DNA from: Methanocellales archaeon
GTDB lineage: Archaea; Halobacteriota; UBA148; JAUWXC01
NCBI GenBank assembly: GCA_030610945.1
Contig: JAUWQV010000003.1
Location: 1 to 64,000 of the forward strand
DNA: 64,000 nt
Reading direction: 5' to 3'
This document shows positions 52,448-64,000 of this stretch, piece after piece. A program made the translations under genes and the position numbers. Numbering within the stretch: the first letter of the stretch is position 1; each line of letters opens with the position of its first letter. The notes under the pieces were generated by a model that saw nothing but the letters and a program-made list of their open reading frames with translations, was not told where the DNA came from and ran no database searches.

Positions 52448-55400
52448 ATGTTAGATAAGAGAATTTTGTCAAAGGCATACTTCACCAGAGAAAAGATTGC
52501 TCAGCATCATATCAACTCGTTCAATAAATTCCTTGATGTCAAACTTCAGAAAGTCATCGACGAGCAGGGCGTAATCGAGACGGATGTCGAAAAAGAGGAT
52601 TCGCAAGGAATATACAAAGTATATGTCAAACTCGGAAAGATAACAGTTAAAAGCCCAATGGTTAAGGAGGCAGACGGCTCACGTGAGGATTTGTTTCCAA
52701 CAGAAGCGCGGTTAAGGCATGTCACATACGCTTCGCCAATTCGCCTCAATATGATAATAGTTCGAGAGTATGAAAGTGGCGAGATTATAGAGAGAGATGA
52801 AGTCGAAACGGAAATCGGCACGCTTCCTATCATGTTGCAGTCAAATAAATGCAACCTAAGCCGACTCTCGCCCGATGAGATGACTAAATTAGGCGAGGAT
52901 CCATTAGACCCCGGCGGGTACTTCATTATAAATGGCGCTGAACGAGCCATAGTAAGCCTAGAAGACCTGGCACCAAACAAAATTCTCGTGGAATTTGATG
53001 ATAGGTATGGCGACAAAATTGAAGTTGCCAAGGTATTCTCTCAACGGCGTGGATACAGGGCACTGGTCATCGTAGAGAGAGGTCGCAGTTCCATATTAGA
53101 GGTATCATTTCCATCAGTAGCAGGAAGAATCAACTTTGTCACCATGGTAAGGGCACTTGGCCTGGAGAGCGACCAGGAGATTGTGAATGCTGTATCAGAC
53201 GACTCAGAAATAGTGAAGTTCATGCTGGAAAATCTGGAAGAGGCAGAAGTTGAGACGACAGAAGAGGCAATGGACAAGTTGGGCAAACGAGTTGCAGCCG
53301 GTCAAGCGAAAGACTACCAGAGGAAACGAGCAAATTATGTGATTGACAGATACCTGCTCCCCCACCTAGGTAATGATGAAGAGAGCAGGCTTGCAAAGGC
53401 GCATTTCATCGGGCGAATGGCCGAAGCGTGCTTTGAACTCGCCCTTAGAAAAAGAGGAGAAGACGACAAAGACCATTATTCCAACAAGCGGCTCAAACTT
53501 GCGGGCGATTTGATGGAGGATTTATTCAGGGTTTCGTTTAATCGCCTTACCAGAGATATTAAATATCAATTGGAAAGGGCAAGCATCAGAAACCGGGAGC
53601 TCAGTGTTCAAACAGCAGTGCGAGCAGATGTGTTGACAGAAAGGCTGGTACACCCACTGGCTACGGGCAACTGGGTCGGCGGACGAACTGGAGTTTCCCA
53701 ATTACTCGATAGAACGGACTACATGGCAATGCTGTCACACCTGCGCAGGGTTATATCCCCTTTATCCAGAGCACAACCGCATTTCGAAGCCAGGGATTTA
53801 CACCCAACGCAGTGGGGCAGGATATGTCCATGTGAAACGCCAGAAGGCCCTAATTGTGGCCTGGTTAAGAACTTTGCCCAGGCAGTAGAGTTATCAATCG
53901 GCATAGGGGATGCTGATACAACAAAGGACACGCTATACGAGCTCGGTGTCATTCCCTTGAAGAGGGAATTCAATGGGGAAACGCCAAAGATAAAATGCAG
54001 GGTGTTCGTGGATGGAGCGCTCATCGGAACACACGACGACCCCGTCGGGTTTGTGAGAAATATAAGAGCAAAAAGACGAGATGGGGCAATTTCTAATCAA
54101 TTCAACGTTGCATACCATTCGAATACGCATGAGATTGTAATAAATTCAGACTCAGGCAGGGCGAGAAGACCACTCATTGTTGTAGAGGGCGGTAAGCCCC
54201 GCTTAACCAAGGAAGAAATATATCAGTTAAAAGATGGCAACATCACATTTGATGATTTGGTTGCTCAGGGCGCGATAGAGTATATCGATGCAGAAGAGGA
54301 AGAGGATACGTTTATTGCCATGGATGAAAAGGATATCACCGACGGGCACACGCATCTCGAAATAGACCCATCATTAATCTTGGGAATATGCACCGGAATG
54401 CTTCCATACCCTGAACATAATGCATCACCCAGAAATACAATGGGTGCTGGAATGGTCAAGCAAACGCTTGGCATACCTGCAGCGAACATGAAACTTAGGC
54501 CAGACACAAGAGCACATGTGTTGCATTACCCTCAACTAGCAATGGTCAAAACCCAAACAGCAGATGCCGTTGGCTTTGATGCGCGACCTGCCGGCCAGAA
54601 CTTCGTCGTCGCAGTGCTATCATATGAAGGGTATAACATTGAAGACGCTCTCATTATCAACAAGGCATCGATAGAGCGGGGATTAGGAAGAAGCCACTTC
54701 TTCAGGACATACGAGGGAGAGGAGAGGAGATACCCTGGAGGGCAAGAGGACAAATTTGAGATACCCGATGCAGAGATACGGGGTGCCAGGGGAAGCGAGG
54801 TTTACGCTCATCTTGATGAGGACGGCTTAATCAACCCTGAAACAGTAGTTGACCATAACGATGCCTTAATAGGAAAAACAAGCCCGCCCAGGTTCCTGGA
54901 GGAAGCTACGGAACTCGGAGGTATAACTCCACAAAGGCGGAGAGAGGCATCCGTAACAGTGCGCTCAAACGAGAAGGGTGTTGTAGATACCGTCATTTTA
55001 ACTGAAACTCAGAACGGCACACGACTGGCAAAAGTCAAAGTCAGAGACCAGAGAATTCCAGAATTAGGAGATAAATTCGCTTCACGACATGGTCAAAAAG
55101 GTATCATCGGCCTGATTGCACCACATGAAGATATGCCATTCACAGAACAGGGCATTGTCCCAGATTTAATTATTAACCCACACGCCATCCCCTCGAGGAT
55201 GACCGTTGGCCACACGTTAGAGATGATTGGCGGCAAGGTAGGCGTGATGGATGGGCGGAGAATTGATGGCAGTGCCTTCTCTGGTGAGAACGAGGATGAC
55301 TTGCGCACAATGCTCAAGAAATTCGGATTCGCCCATACTGGAAAAGAAGTTATGTGTGATGGCATTACCGGCGAACGAATTCAGGCAGACATATTCGTCG

Positions 55401-55804
55401 GCATCATCCTTTACCAGAAATTATATCACATGGTTTCCGGCAAGCTGCATGCCAGGTCAAGAGGGCCAGTACAGGTCCTAACCAGGCAGCCTACGGAAGG
55501 CAGGGCAAGAGAGGGCGGTCTCAGGTTTGGAGAGATGGAAAGGGATGTGTTGATAGGACATGGGGCTGCGATGGCCCTGAAGGAGCGATTGCTAGATGAA
55601 TCAGATAAAGTAATCGAACTTGCTTGTGGCCACTGTGGCATGGTAGCGACATATGACAAACGTAGAAAGGTAGCATACTGCCCGAATTGTGGAGCCGATA
55701 CAGACATACATCCGATTGAAATGAGCTACGCGTTCAAACTACTACTCGATGAAATGAAGACCCTTGGAATTGCACCTCGTTTAGAGCTGGAGGATGCCGC
55801 ATAG
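52448..55804 (+). CDS. rpoB: RNA polymerase subunit Rpo2 (B), unsplit
   Basis: 1118 residues in one chain. N-terminal half covers protrusion and lobe ([21 protein letters not shown]). The second half holds the hybrid-binding core ([99 protein letters not shown]) and a zinc site CGHC...CPNC near the end. Many methanogens and Archaeoglobus encode B'' and B' as separate genes; here they are joined. GGAGG precedes ATG 52448. Confidence 0.97.
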   Translation: MLDKRILSKAYFTREKIAQHHINSFNKFLDVKLQKVIDEQGVIETDVEKEDSQGIYKVYVKLGKITVKSPMVKEADGSREDLFPTEARLRHVTYASPIRLNMIIVREYESGEIIERDEVETEIGTLPIMLQSNKCNLSRLSPDEMTKLGEDPLDPGGYFIINGAERAIVSLEDLAPNKILVEFDDRYGDKIEVAKVFSQRRGYRALVIVERGRSSILEVSFPSVAGRINFVTMVRALGLESDQEIVNAVSDDSEIVKFMLENLEEAEVETTEEAMDKLGKRVAAGQAKDYQRKRANYVIDRYLLPHLGNDEESRLAKAHFIGRMAEACFELALRKRGEDDKDHYSNKRLKLAGDLMEDLFRVSFNRLTRDIKYQLERASIRNRELSVQTAVRADVLTERLVHPLATGNWVGGRTGVSQLLDRTDYMAMLSHLRRVISPLSRAQPHFEARDLHPTQWGRICPCETPEGPNCGLVKNFAQAVELSIGIGDADTTKDTLYELGVIPLKREFNGETPKIKCRVFVDGALIGTHDDPVGFVRNIRAKRRDGAISNQFNVAYHSNTHEIVINSDSGRARRPLIVVEGGKPRLTKEEIYQLKDGNITFDDLVAQGAIEYIDAEEEEDTFIAMDEKDITDGHTHLEIDPSLILGICTGMLPYPEHNASPRNTMGAGMVKQTLGIPAANMKLRPDTRAHVLHYPQLAMVKTQTADAVGFDARPAGQNFVVAVLSYEGYNIEDALIINKASIERGLGRSHFFRTYEGEERRYPGGQEDKFEIPDAEIRGARGSEVYAHLDEDGLINPETVVDHNDALIGKTSPPRFLEEATELGGITPQRRREASVTVRSNEKGVVDTVILTETQNGTRLAKVKVRDQRIPELGDKFASRHGQKGIIGLIAPHEDMPFTEQGIVPDLIINPHAIPSRMTVGHTLEMIGGKVGVMDGRRIDGSAFSGENEDDLRTMLKKFGFAHTGKEVMCDGITGERIQADIFVGIILYQKLYHMVSGKLHARSRGPVQVLTRQPTEGRAREGGLRFGEMERDVLIGHGAAMALKERLLDESDKVIELACGHCGMVATYDKRRKVAYCPNCGADTDIHPIEMSYAFKLLLDEMKTLGIAPRLELEDAA

Positions 55805-55814
55805 GAGGCACTAT

Positions 55815-58448
55815 ATGACTAAACTAAAAAAGATTGGAAAGATTAAATTTGGCCTTCTTTCACCTCAAGAAGTGCGGAAGATGAGTGTCACCAAGATCAT
55901 TACCGCCGACACGTATGATAACGATGGTTTTCCCATCGAGATGGGGTTGATGGATCCCCGATTAGGCGTAATCGATCCCGGGTTGCGATGCAGAACATGT
56001 GGCGGTCGCCCTGGCGAATGTCCAGGTCATTTCGGCCACATCGAGCTTGCTGCTCCAGTTATACACATTGGATTTGCAAAACTAATTAAAAAAATTTTGC
56101 AGGCAACATGCCGCAAATGTGGCCACTTGCTACTGGATGAAGAAGCAAAAAAGAAGTATCAGGATGAAATCAAAGGGTTGAAAAAAATAGGACGGTCAAC
56201 TGACTACCTCATAAAAGATGTATTCAAGAATTCGGTTAAAATTGGTGTGTGCCCACATTGTGGGGAGGAACAAAAAAACATCAAGTTCGAAAAGCCTACC
56301 ACATACATGGAAGAGGGGCACAAACTAATGCCGTCTGATGTGCGTGATAGGCTTGAACACATCCCAGATGATGACGTAGAACTGCTTGGGATAGACCCTA
56401 ACAACGCCAGACCAGAGTGGATGATTCTCACGGCACTGCCGGTGCCTCCAGTGACTGCTCGCCCGTCAATAACCCTGGAGAGTGGGCAGAGGTCCGAAGA
56501 TGACCTAACACACAAACTTGTCGACATCATACGAATCAATCAGCGATTCCAAGAAAATAGAGAGGCGGGAGCTCCCCAGCTAATTATTGAAGACCTATGG
56601 GAGTTGCTCCAGTATCATGCAACCACTTTTTTGGACAATGAAGTGTCCGGCGTTCCACCAGCGCGCCATAGAAGCGGGCGCCCGTTGAAGACGTTATCTC
56701 AACGGTTAAAAGGTAAAGAAGGTAGGTTTAGAGGAAGCCTCTCCGGTAAGAGGGTGAACTTCTCCGCAAGGACCGTTATATCCCCGGACCCGAATCTCGA
56801 CATTGACGAAGTCGGCATCCCCTTGGAAATTGCAAGAGAGATGACGATCACGATGAACATAACGCCTCAAAATATAAAAGAGTGCAAGGAGTACGTGCGC
56901 AGAGGGGCTGACAGACACCCGGGCGCCAATTATGTAAAGAGGCTTGATGGACAGCGTATTAAGGTAACAGATAAGAATTCTGAAGAGCTGGCAGAGGCGC
57001 TTGAGCTAGGATGGAAGATAGACAGGCAGTTGAAAGATGGAGATGTTGTTTTATTCAACAGGCAGCCATCACTGCATAGAATGAGCATAATGGCGCACAA
57101 GGTTAAGGTCATGCCCAATAAGACGTTTAGGTTGAACCCAGCGGTATGTCCACCCTATAACGCCGATTTTGATGGAGACGAGATGAATCTCCACGTACCA
57201 CAGACAGAAGAGGCGAGGGCGGAGGCGAGAATCTTGATAGCAGTAGAGGAAAACCTGCTATCCCCCAGATTTGGCGGCCCCATCATCGGCGGCATCCATG
57301 ACCATATAACTGGTCTGTTCATTCTGACGCGTGGCACAACGCTCTTTGATGAAAATGATGCCCTAGAATTGCTGAGAAAGTCACATGTCAGGGACCTGGA
57401 AAAGCCTGCTATGCATGAAAATGACAAGCCATATTGGACTGGCAAGCAGATATTTAGCCTGATACTCCCCAAGGGTCTCAATTTAACATATAGGGCGAAG
57501 GCCTGTGAAAACTGTGACGTATGCAAAAAGAGTGAATGCAAAATGGACGCCTACGTGGTGATTAAAGATGGCAGGTTATTGTGTGGAACCATCGACGAAA
57601 AAGCAATCGGAGCTTTTAGTGGTGGAGTTCTCGATAGAATAATCAAAGAGTTTAGCCCTGCTGAAGGAAAAAAATTCTTGGACAACGCCACGAGATTGGC
57701 TATTAGAGCCATAACGCATTTTGGTTTCAGTTTTGGGATAGATGACGAGGATATCCCGCAGGAGGCACAAAGCCAGATAGATGAAATTATGATGGAAGCT
57801 GAGAAACAGGTCAAGCGATTAATCGAGGCATATGAGGCAGGAGAGCTTGACGCTTTGCCAGGCAGGACCATAGACGAAACGCTGGAGATGAAGATTATGG
57901 AAGAGCTTGGAAAGGCTAGAGACCAAGCCGGAAATATCGCAAGTCAGCACCTCGGTCTTGAGAATTCTGCGGTGGCCATGGCGACATCAGGCGCCAGAGG
58001 GTCAATGCTAAACTTGACACAGATGTCTACCTGTGTTGGCCAGCAATCCGTTAGGGGTGAGAGAATCACGAGAGGGTATGATGGAAGGACGCTTCCGCAC
58101 TTCAAGAAGGGTGACCTGGGTGCCGCTGCTAAGGGCTTTGTAAAATCCAGCTATAAGACAGGATTGTGCCCAACAGAGTTCTTTTTCCACGCTATAGGCG
58201 GTAGAGAAGGGCTGGTGGATACCGCAGTCAGAACATCACAATCTGGCTATCTACAACGAAGACTGATTAACGCATTATTAGACCTCGAAGTTAAATATGA
58301 TGGAACGGTGCGAGATACGAGAGGGCTAATCGTGCAGTTTAAGTATGGAGAAGATGGCATCGACCCATCCAAGAGCGACTATGGCAAATCCGTGAATGTT
58401 AGGAGAATAATCCAAAATATTACCGGTCAAGACCCAGCGGAGGTGTGA
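55815..58448 (+). CDS. rpoA1: RNA polymerase subunit Rpo1N (A')
   Basis: 877 residues. Zn sites CRTCGGRPGECPGHFGHIEL (about 55-74) and CRKC...CPHC; catalytic NADFDGDEMNLH (metal A Asp triad) around residue 455; bridge-helix region with the switch sequences GARGSMLNLTQMSTCVGQQSVRG and GFVKSSYKTGLCPTEFFFHAIGGREGLVDTAVRTSQSGYLQRRL. ATG 55815 follows TAGGAGG and overlaps nothing; the earlier frame start lies in rpoB. Confidence 0.97.
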   Translation: MTKLKKIGKIKFGLLSPQEVRKMSVTKIITADTYDNDGFPIEMGLMDPRLGVIDPGLRCRTCGGRPGECPGHFGHIELAAPVIHIGFAKLIKKILQATCRKCGHLLLDEEAKKKYQDEIKGLKKIGRSTDYLIKDVFKNSVKIGVCPHCGEEQKNIKFEKPTTYMEEGHKLMPSDVRDRLEHIPDDDVELLGIDPNNARPEWMILTALPVPPVTARPSITLESGQRSEDDLTHKLVDIIRINQRFQENREAGAPQLIIEDLWELLQYHATTFLDNEVSGVPPARHRSGRPLKTLSQRLKGKEGRFRGSLSGKRVNFSARTVISPDPNLDIDEVGIPLEIAREMTITMNITPQNIKECKEYVRRGADRHPGANYVKRLDGQRIKVTDKNSEELAEALELGWKIDRQLKDGDVVLFNRQPSLHRMSIMAHKVKVMPNKTFRLNPAVCPPYNADFDGDEMNLHVPQTEEARAEARILIAVEENLLSPRFGGPIIGGIHDHITGLFILTRGTTLFDENDALELLRKSHVRDLEKPAMHENDKPYWTGKQIFSLILPKGLNLTYRAKACENCDVCKKSECKMDAYVVIKDGRLLCGTIDEKAIGAFSGGVLDRIIKEFSPAEGKKFLDNATRLAIRAITHFGFSFGIDDEDIPQEAQSQIDEIMMEAEKQVKRLIEAYEAGELDALPGRTIDETLEMKIMEELGKARDQAGNIASQHLGLENSAVAMATSGARGSMLNLTQMSTCVGQQSVRGERITRGYDGRTLPHFKKGDLGAAAKGFVKSSYKTGLCPTEFFFHAIGGREGLVDTAVRTSQSGYLQRRLINALLDLEVKYDGTVRDTRGLIVQFKYGEDGIDPSKSDYGKSVNVRRIIQNITGQDPAEV

Positions 58449-59699
<1,251 letters not shown>

Positions 59700-59703
59700 A
59701 CAA

Positions 59704-59985
59704 ATGAACATAGACAAGGCATTGCAAAAGGTGATAAAAAGTGGCAAGGTGGTCATTGGCTCAAATCGAACGATAGATGCGGTGAAAAAAAGCGATGCAC
59801 AACTGGTGATTCTCGCATCCAACTGCCCTCGTCACGTAGTGAAGGAAATAGGAGATAAGGTTCCCACCTTTGAGTGCGCTAAAGCCAGTATTGACCTAGG
59901 CAGGGCATGTGGCAAGCCATATGCGATATCCGCCCTTGCGATTATAGATCCCGGAAAATCCGACATCATGGCGGTGCTTCGATGA
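59704..59985 (+). CDS. rpl30e: ribosomal protein eL30
   Basis: 93 residues: KALQKVIKSGKVVIGSNRTIDAVKKSDAQLVILASNCPRHVVKEI...GRACGKPYAISALAIIDPGKSDI, the L7Ae/L30e fold. Conserved between rpoA2 and nusA in archaea. Overlaps nusA by 4 bp. Confidence 0.95.
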   Translation: MNIDKALQKVIKSGKVVIGSNRTIDAVKKSDAQLVILASNCPRHVVKEIGDKVPTFECAKASIDLGRACGKPYAISALAIIDPGKSDIMAVLR

Positions 59986-60413
59986 GTGAGGTAAAACTCA
60001 CCACCGAAGGGATTCGATATATCGCGCTATTCGAGAACTTGACTGGCGCTATGGCAAAGGATTGCATCGTTGACGAGAAAAAAGACAGAGTAATATTCGT
60101 CGTTAAGAAAGGAGAGATAGGGCTGGCCATCGGCAAGGGTGGCAGTAATATTAATAGAGTAAAAAAAGCAGTAGGAAAGCACGTTGAAATCGTGGAACAC
60201 TCGGAAGACGTTAATGAGTTTATTCGAAACGTGCTCCATCCCGTGCCAGTAAAGAGCGTAAAAATAATGAACAAAAAAGATAAACGTGTAGCGCTTGTAG
60301 AAATCTCGCCAAATGACAAGGGGTTCGCCATAGGGCGAGATGGAAGAAATATACAAAAGGCAAAGATGTTAGCACAGCGACACCATGATATAGGAGATAT
60401 AGTAATCCAGTGA
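59982..60413 (+). CDS. nusA: NusA-like transcription factor (KH domains only)
   Basis: 143 residues: two KH domains with KKGEIGLAIGKGGSNINRVKKAVGKHVEIVE and SPNDKGFAIGRDGRNIQKAKMLAQRHHDI (each with the GxxG loop). Archaeal NusA lacks the S1 and polymerase-binding domains of the bacterial protein; an RNA-binding role in transcription termination or rRNA synthesis is presumed. ATG 59982 overlaps the eL30 stop. Confidence 0.94.
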   Translation: MSEVKLTTEGIRYIALFENLTGAMAKDCIVDEKKDRVIFVVKKGEIGLAIGKGGSNINRVKKAVGKHVEIVEHSEDVNEFIRNVLHPVPVKSVKIMNKKDKRVALVEISPNDKGFAIGRDGRNIQKAKMLAQRHHDIGDIVIQ

Positions 60414-60419
60414 GGTAAC

Positions 60420-60848
60420 ATGGGCAAAGGAATGTATGCAGCTAGGAAGCTAAAACGCGAGCGCAAAAAGTATCGATGGAGTGACATCTATTACAAGCGA
60501 CAGACGCTTGGATTAGACAAAAAAGCAGACCCCTTAGAGGGGGCACCACAAGCAAGGGGCATTGTACTCGAAAAAGTGGGTGTAGAGGCAAAACAGCCCA
60601 ACTCCGCCATTCGAAAGTGCGCCAGGGTTCAATTAATTAAGAATGGGCGACAGATAACCGCCTTCTGCCCAGGTGATGGAGCGATTAACTTCATAGATGA
60701 GCACGATGAGGTTACGGTTGAAGGCATTGGCGGAAGGATGGGGGGTGCGATGGGAGATATCCCAGGTGTGAGATGGAAAGTGACAAAGGTCAACAATGTA
60801 TCGCTGGAAGAGATGGTATCCGGTCGCAAGGAGAAACCAATAAGGTGA
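60420..60848 (+). CDS. rps12: ribosomal protein uS12
   Basis: 142 residues: [81 protein letters not shown]. The PNSAIRK loop contributes to decoding fidelity. Seven bases after nusA, before uS7 and EF-2: the archaeal str operon. Confidence 0.97.
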   Translation: MGKGMYAARKLKRERKKYRWSDIYYKRQTLGLDKKADPLEGAPQARGIVLEKVGVEAKQPNSAIRKCARVQLIKNGRQITAFCPGDGAINFIDEHDEVTVEGIGGRMGGAMGDIPGVRWKVTKVNNVSLEEMVSGRKEKPIR

Positions 60849-60852
60849 TCTC

Positions 60853-61410
60853 ATGAAGGTATTTGAAAAATGGGACGTTTCTGAGATTGAAATTGAAGAC
60901 CTTGGGATTAGGCAATATGTAAATCTCAAGGAAATGGCAATACCCCACACGGGGGGTAGAGTAGCCAGCCAGCAATTAAGTAAATCAAGCATATCCATCG
61001 TGGAGCGGTTGATTAATAAAATAATGAGAAAAGAGCGCAACACGGGCCAAAAACAGAAGGCCCTCAGTATCGTTAAAGGTGCATTCGAGATAATTCATAA
61101 GAAAACAGGAAAAAATCCGATCTATCTGCTTGTAAAAGCAATAGAGAACGCAGGGCCAAGAGAGGAAGTAATTAGGTTGAGATACGGGGGTATTTCAGTC
61201 CCCAAATCTGTGGATACGTCCACCCAGCGGAGAGTGGATATGGCACTGATGTTCATAGCACAGGGCACCCAAAGAGCCGCCTTCAAAAGCAAAAGAGGTA
61301 TGGAGGGGTGTCTCGCCGCAGAAATCATAGCAGCAGCAGAATATGACGTGAAGAGCTATGCAATAAGCAAAAAAGAAGAGAGGGAAAGGGTAGCAAAGGC
61401 AGCACGATAG
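60853..61410 (+). CDS. rps7: ribosomal protein uS7
   Basis: 185 residues: a short N-terminal arm, [99 protein letters not shown]. Organises the small subunit head. Four bases after the uS12 stop. Confidence 0.97.
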   Translation: MKVFEKWDVSEIEIEDLGIRQYVNLKEMAIPHTGGRVASQQLSKSSISIVERLINKIMRKERNTGQKQKALSIVKGAFEIIHKKTGKNPIYLLVKAIENAGPREEVIRLRYGGISVPKSVDTSTQRRVDMALMFIAQGTQRAAFKSKRGMEGCLAAEIIAAAEYDVKSYAISKKEERERVAKAAR

Positions 61411-61412
61411 AC

Positions 61413-63575
61413 ATGACTAGGCAAAAGAAGATGGTCGAACGCGTGAAAACGCTGATGCACGAGCCAGAAAAAATCAGGAACATAGGCATCGTTGCCCATA
61501 TTGACCACGGAAAGACAACGTTAACCGATAACCTCTTAGCCGGTGCTGGAATGATTTCGAAGGAACTGGCCGGCAAACAGCTATTCATGGACTTTGATGA
61601 AGAAGAGCAAGCCAGAGGCATTACGATTTATGCAGCCAACGTCTCGATGGTCCATGAGTTCGAGGGAAGGGAATATTTAATCAACCTCATCGACACGCCA
61701 GGGCATGTTGATTTTGGAGGAGATGTAACCAGAGCAATGAGGGCGGTAGATGGGGCAGTAGTAGTGGTAGATGCCGTAGAAGGGGCGATGCCGCAGACTG
61801 AGACTGTGCTACGTCAAGCCCTTAAGGAGAATGTCAAACCTGTTCTTTTCGTGAACAAGGTAGATAGGCTTGTCAACGAGCTCAAAGTCGACCAACAGGA
61901 GATGCAAATCCGGCTCGGCAACCTCATTGATAATGTCAATAAATTGATCAAAGGCATGAGACCAGAGCAGTATGCACAGGGGTTGAAGGTCGACGCTGCT
62001 AACGGCACCGTAGCCTTTGGTTCTGCGCTATACAACTGGGCGATCAGCGTGCCACACATGAAGAAGACCGGCATAAGTTTCAAGGAAGTATTCGAATGTT
62101 GCCAGACCGGCAATATGAAAGAACTCGCCGAGAAAAGCCCTCTGCACGAGATATGTTTGGATATGGTCATCCGACATCTGCCAAATCCGCTAACAGCGCA
62201 AAAGGACAGAGTAGGAGTGATATGGAAAGGCGACAAGTCAAGTGAGATAGGGAGAGCAATGGAAAGTTGCGACTCCAACGGCCCGGTCGCAATGATGGTA
62301 ACAGACATCTGCATAGACCCACATGCGGGAGAAGTTGCTAGTGGAAGATTATTTAGTGGAACGCTGTCGCGCGGCCAGGAACTTTACATCTCTGGCACAT
62401 ATGAAACCAACAGAGTCCAGCAGGTAGGCGTATTCATGGGCGCTGAGCGTTTGGAGGTGGAGAAAATCCCAGCTGGAAATATTGCTGCAATCACTGGAAT
62501 GAAGGATGCCGTGGTTGGCTCTACTGTCACCTCGTTAAAGGATATGCCGCCATTCGAGAGTATAAAACATGTCAGCGAGCCCGTGGTGACCGTTGCAGTC
62601 GAGGCAAAAAATATGAAGGATTTGCCAAAGTTAGTTGTGGTTATCCGCCAGATATCAAAAGAGGACCCCACGCTCAACGTTAAAATTGACGAAGAGACGG
62701 GGGAACATCTTATATCTGGAATGGGCGAACTGCACCTCGAAATTATCACCCACAGGATTGAGCGAGATTTTAATGTGCCAATTACCACGTCTTCACCAAT
62801 AGTAGTATACAGAGAGACCGTTCAAGGTAGAGCTGGACCCGTAGAGGGCGTATCCCCTAACAGGCACAACAGATTCTATATGGAAGTTGAACCTCTTGAA
62901 GAGGAGATTGTCAAACTGATTAAAATCGGCGATATCTCCATGAGGATGGATGCGCTGGAGCGGAGAGATTTGTTGATGAAGGCCGGAACGGACAAAGTGC
63001 AAGCGAAAAAGGTCGTGGAGATTTGCAGCTCCAACATACTTGTGGACATGACAAAAGGCATTCAATACCTGCGAGAGACGATGGAACTCATTATCGAAGG
63101 GTTTAAAGAGGCTATGGAAACTGGCCCACTTGCAAGAGAACCATGCCAGGGCATAAAGATCAAGCTGATGGATGTAAAACTGCATGAAGATGCAATACAC
63201 AGAGGGCCGGCACAGGTCATTCCAGCTGCGAGGCAGGCAATTCACGAAGCAATCAGACAGGCGAGACCGGCAATCCTTGAGCCGATTCAAGACGTGCACA
63301 TACACGTGCCGACCAATTTGATGGGCAGTGCAACCAGAGAGATTCAGGGGCGGCGCGGCCAGATTTTGGAGATAGAACAAGAAGGAGATATGACCTTTAT
63401 CAAGGGCAAAGCTCCGGTGTCAGAGTTGTTTGGATTTGCTGGAGATATGCGCTCTGCTACGGAAGGAAGGGCTCTGTGGAATACTGAGCACGCCGGGTTC
63501 CAGATTCTTCCGCAAAATCTTCAGGAAGGACTGATTCGGGAAATCAGGCAAAGGAAAGGTTTAAAAACTTCGTGA
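61413..63575 (+). CDS. fusA: translation elongation factor EF-2
   Basis: 720 residues. G1 [10 protein letters not shown] (about 29-38), G3 [11 protein letters not shown]4 NKVD, domains II-V. The diphthamide-modified His lies in [12 protein letters not shown] (about 590-601). It drives ribosome translocation. ATG 61413, two bases after uS7. The normal archaeal length is about 730. Confidence 0.97.
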   Translation: MTRQKKMVERVKTLMHEPEKIRNIGIVAHIDHGKTTLTDNLLAGAGMISKELAGKQLFMDFDEEEQARGITIYAANVSMVHEFEGREYLINLIDTPGHVDFGGDVTRAMRAVDGAVVVVDAVEGAMPQTETVLRQALKENVKPVLFVNKVDRLVNELKVDQQEMQIRLGNLIDNVNKLIKGMRPEQYAQGLKVDAANGTVAFGSALYNWAISVPHMKKTGISFKEVFECCQTGNMKELAEKSPLHEICLDMVIRHLPNPLTAQKDRVGVIWKGDKSSEIGRAMESCDSNGPVAMMVTDICIDPHAGEVASGRLFSGTLSRGQELYISGTYETNRVQQVGVFMGAERLEVEKIPAGNIAAITGMKDAVVGSTVTSLKDMPPFESIKHVSEPVVTVAVEAKNMKDLPKLVVVIRQISKEDPTLNVKIDEETGEHLISGMGELHLEIITHRIERDFNVPITTSSPIVVYRETVQGRAGPVEGVSPNRHNRFYMEVEPLEEEIVKLIKIGDISMRMDALERRDLLMKAGTDKVQAKKVVEICSSNILVDMTKGIQYLRETMELIIEGFKEAMETGPLAREPCQGIKIKLMDVKLHEDAIHRGPAQVIPAARQAIHEAIRQARPAILEPIQDVHIHVPTNLMGSATREIQGRRGQILEIEQEGDMTFIKGKAPVSELFGFAGDMRSATEGRALWNTEHAGFQILPQNLQEGLIREIRQRKGLKTS

Positions 63576-63602
63576 CCTAAAAAGGCAAATTTGGAACCGA
63601 AT

Positions 63603-63675
63603 TGTATAAGTCTAAGAAACGCATATTCATGGCACGGATTACGTGTATCAAGTGTAGATAGGAAGGAGGAAGATT
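63603..63675 (+). promoter_or_regulatory. promoter and ribosome site of the EF-1A gene
   Basis: TGTATAAG at 63603-63610 is a TATA-like box and GGAAGGAGGAAG ends 4 bp before the ATG at 63676. The 100-bp gap after EF-2 suggests EF-1A can be made independently. Confidence 0.5.
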
Positions 63676-64000
63676 ATGGCAGCAAAACCACATATGAATT
63701 TAGCTGTAATCGGACATGTTGACCACGGAAAATCGACACTCGTGGGACGACTGTTGTTCGAGACAGGCGCTGTACCAGCGCATATAATTGAACAGTATAA
63801 GAAAGAGGCAGAGGCAAAAGGAAAGGCCACGTTCGAGTTTGCATGGGTAATGGACTCGTTGAAAGAAGAGAGGGAGAGAGGACTTACCATCGATATCGCC
63901 CACAGGCGATTTGATACGCCCAAATACTACTTTACCGTTGTTGATTGCCCAGGACACAGGGACTTTGTCAAGAACATGATTACAGGCGCATCGCAGGCAG
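63676..64000 (+). CDS. tef1: translation elongation factor EF-1 alpha, N-terminal part (runs off window)
   Basis: 108 residues are visible with no stop: [25 protein letters not shown] (G1), [47 protein letters not shown] (switch I and the DCPGH G3 motif). It delivers aminoacyl-tRNA to the ribosome. The gene continues past the right edge. ATG 63676 after a strong GGAGG site. Confidence 0.96.
   Translation, partial: MAAKPHMNLAVIGHVDHGKSTLVGRLLFETGAVPAHIIEQYKKEAEAKGKATFEFAWVMDSLKEERERGLTIDIAHRRFDTPKYYFTVVDCPGHRDFVKNMITGASQA

Overview
The window is a euryarchaeal chromosome segment. The evidence is archaeal throughout: the Rpo H-B-A'-A'' cluster, the exosome/proteasome/RNase P superoperon, aIF2-gamma, eukaryote-type r-proteins (eS24, eS31, eS1, eL15, eL43, eL30), the KEOPS proteins Kae1/Bud32/Pcc1, GTP cyclohydrolase MptA, a methanogenic-type SerRS, PGF-CTERM surface proteins and an intron-containing tRNA-Lys. 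The SerRS type, PGF-CTERM tags and rubrerythrin/superoxide reductase point to an anaerobe in or near the methanogen/ANME group. RpoB is a single chain here, whereas many methanogens split it. I cannot place the genus from sequence alone.

Layout. (1) 1-10.0 kb is an accessory island: the C-terminal part of a DUF1998 helicase cut by the window edge, a small wHTH regulator, a Zn-ribbon/membrane pair, an MNT-HEPN toxin-antitoxin operon flanked by a direct repeat, an RHH/RelE pair, dead fragments of surface proteins, an orphan phage terminase pair, a lone HicB, a HicBA pair lying inside a partial duplication of a PD-(D/E)XK nuclease gene, and the intact nuclease gene. (2) 10.0-11.0 kb carries superoxide reductase and rubrerythrin on the minus strand. 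(3) 11.2-25.1 kb is housekeeping: aIF2-gamma, PIN, Rpo7, Spt4, dephospho-CoA kinase, eS24, eS31, Kae1, Bud32, NTP pyrophosphatase, then uS15, RecJ-like, a Pcc1 paralogue, SerRS, eS1, phosphoglycerate mutase, a bactofilin-like protein, a YchF-like GTPase and MscS. (4) 25.5-32.5 kb is the exosome superoperon from eL15 to prefoldin beta, with rpoP as a short overlapping gene. (5) 32.5-37.4 kb holds leuA, a CBS protein, a Na/Pi-type transporter with a PhoU-like partner, and mptA. (6) 37.5-44.9 kb is a second accessory island: two KaiC/RAD55-like ATPases with altered P-loops, a HicBA pair, two exported proteins (one PGF-CTERM), AbiEi/AbiEii, decayed surface-protein ends and a miniature HExxH membrane protease. 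(7) 44.9-51.9 kb has RPA and its partner, Ogg, the riboflavin/F420 reductase ArfC, a beta-helix lipoprotein, a TRAM protein behind an 18-bp palindrome, and a beta-CASP nuclease. (8) 52-64 kb is tRNA-Lys, the RNA polymerase cluster, eL30, NusA, uS12, uS7, EF-2 and the start of EF-1A.

The core blocks join transcription, RNA decay/processing and translation in tight operons, many genes overlapping by ATGA. The two islands concentrate toxin-antitoxin modules, surface-protein genes and their wreckage. The best candidate for an undescribed system is the 37.5-42.3 kb block: paralogous KaiC-like ATPases (the second followed by a stand-alone RAM-type domain) bracketing exported proteins, with signs of duplication and gene conversion.
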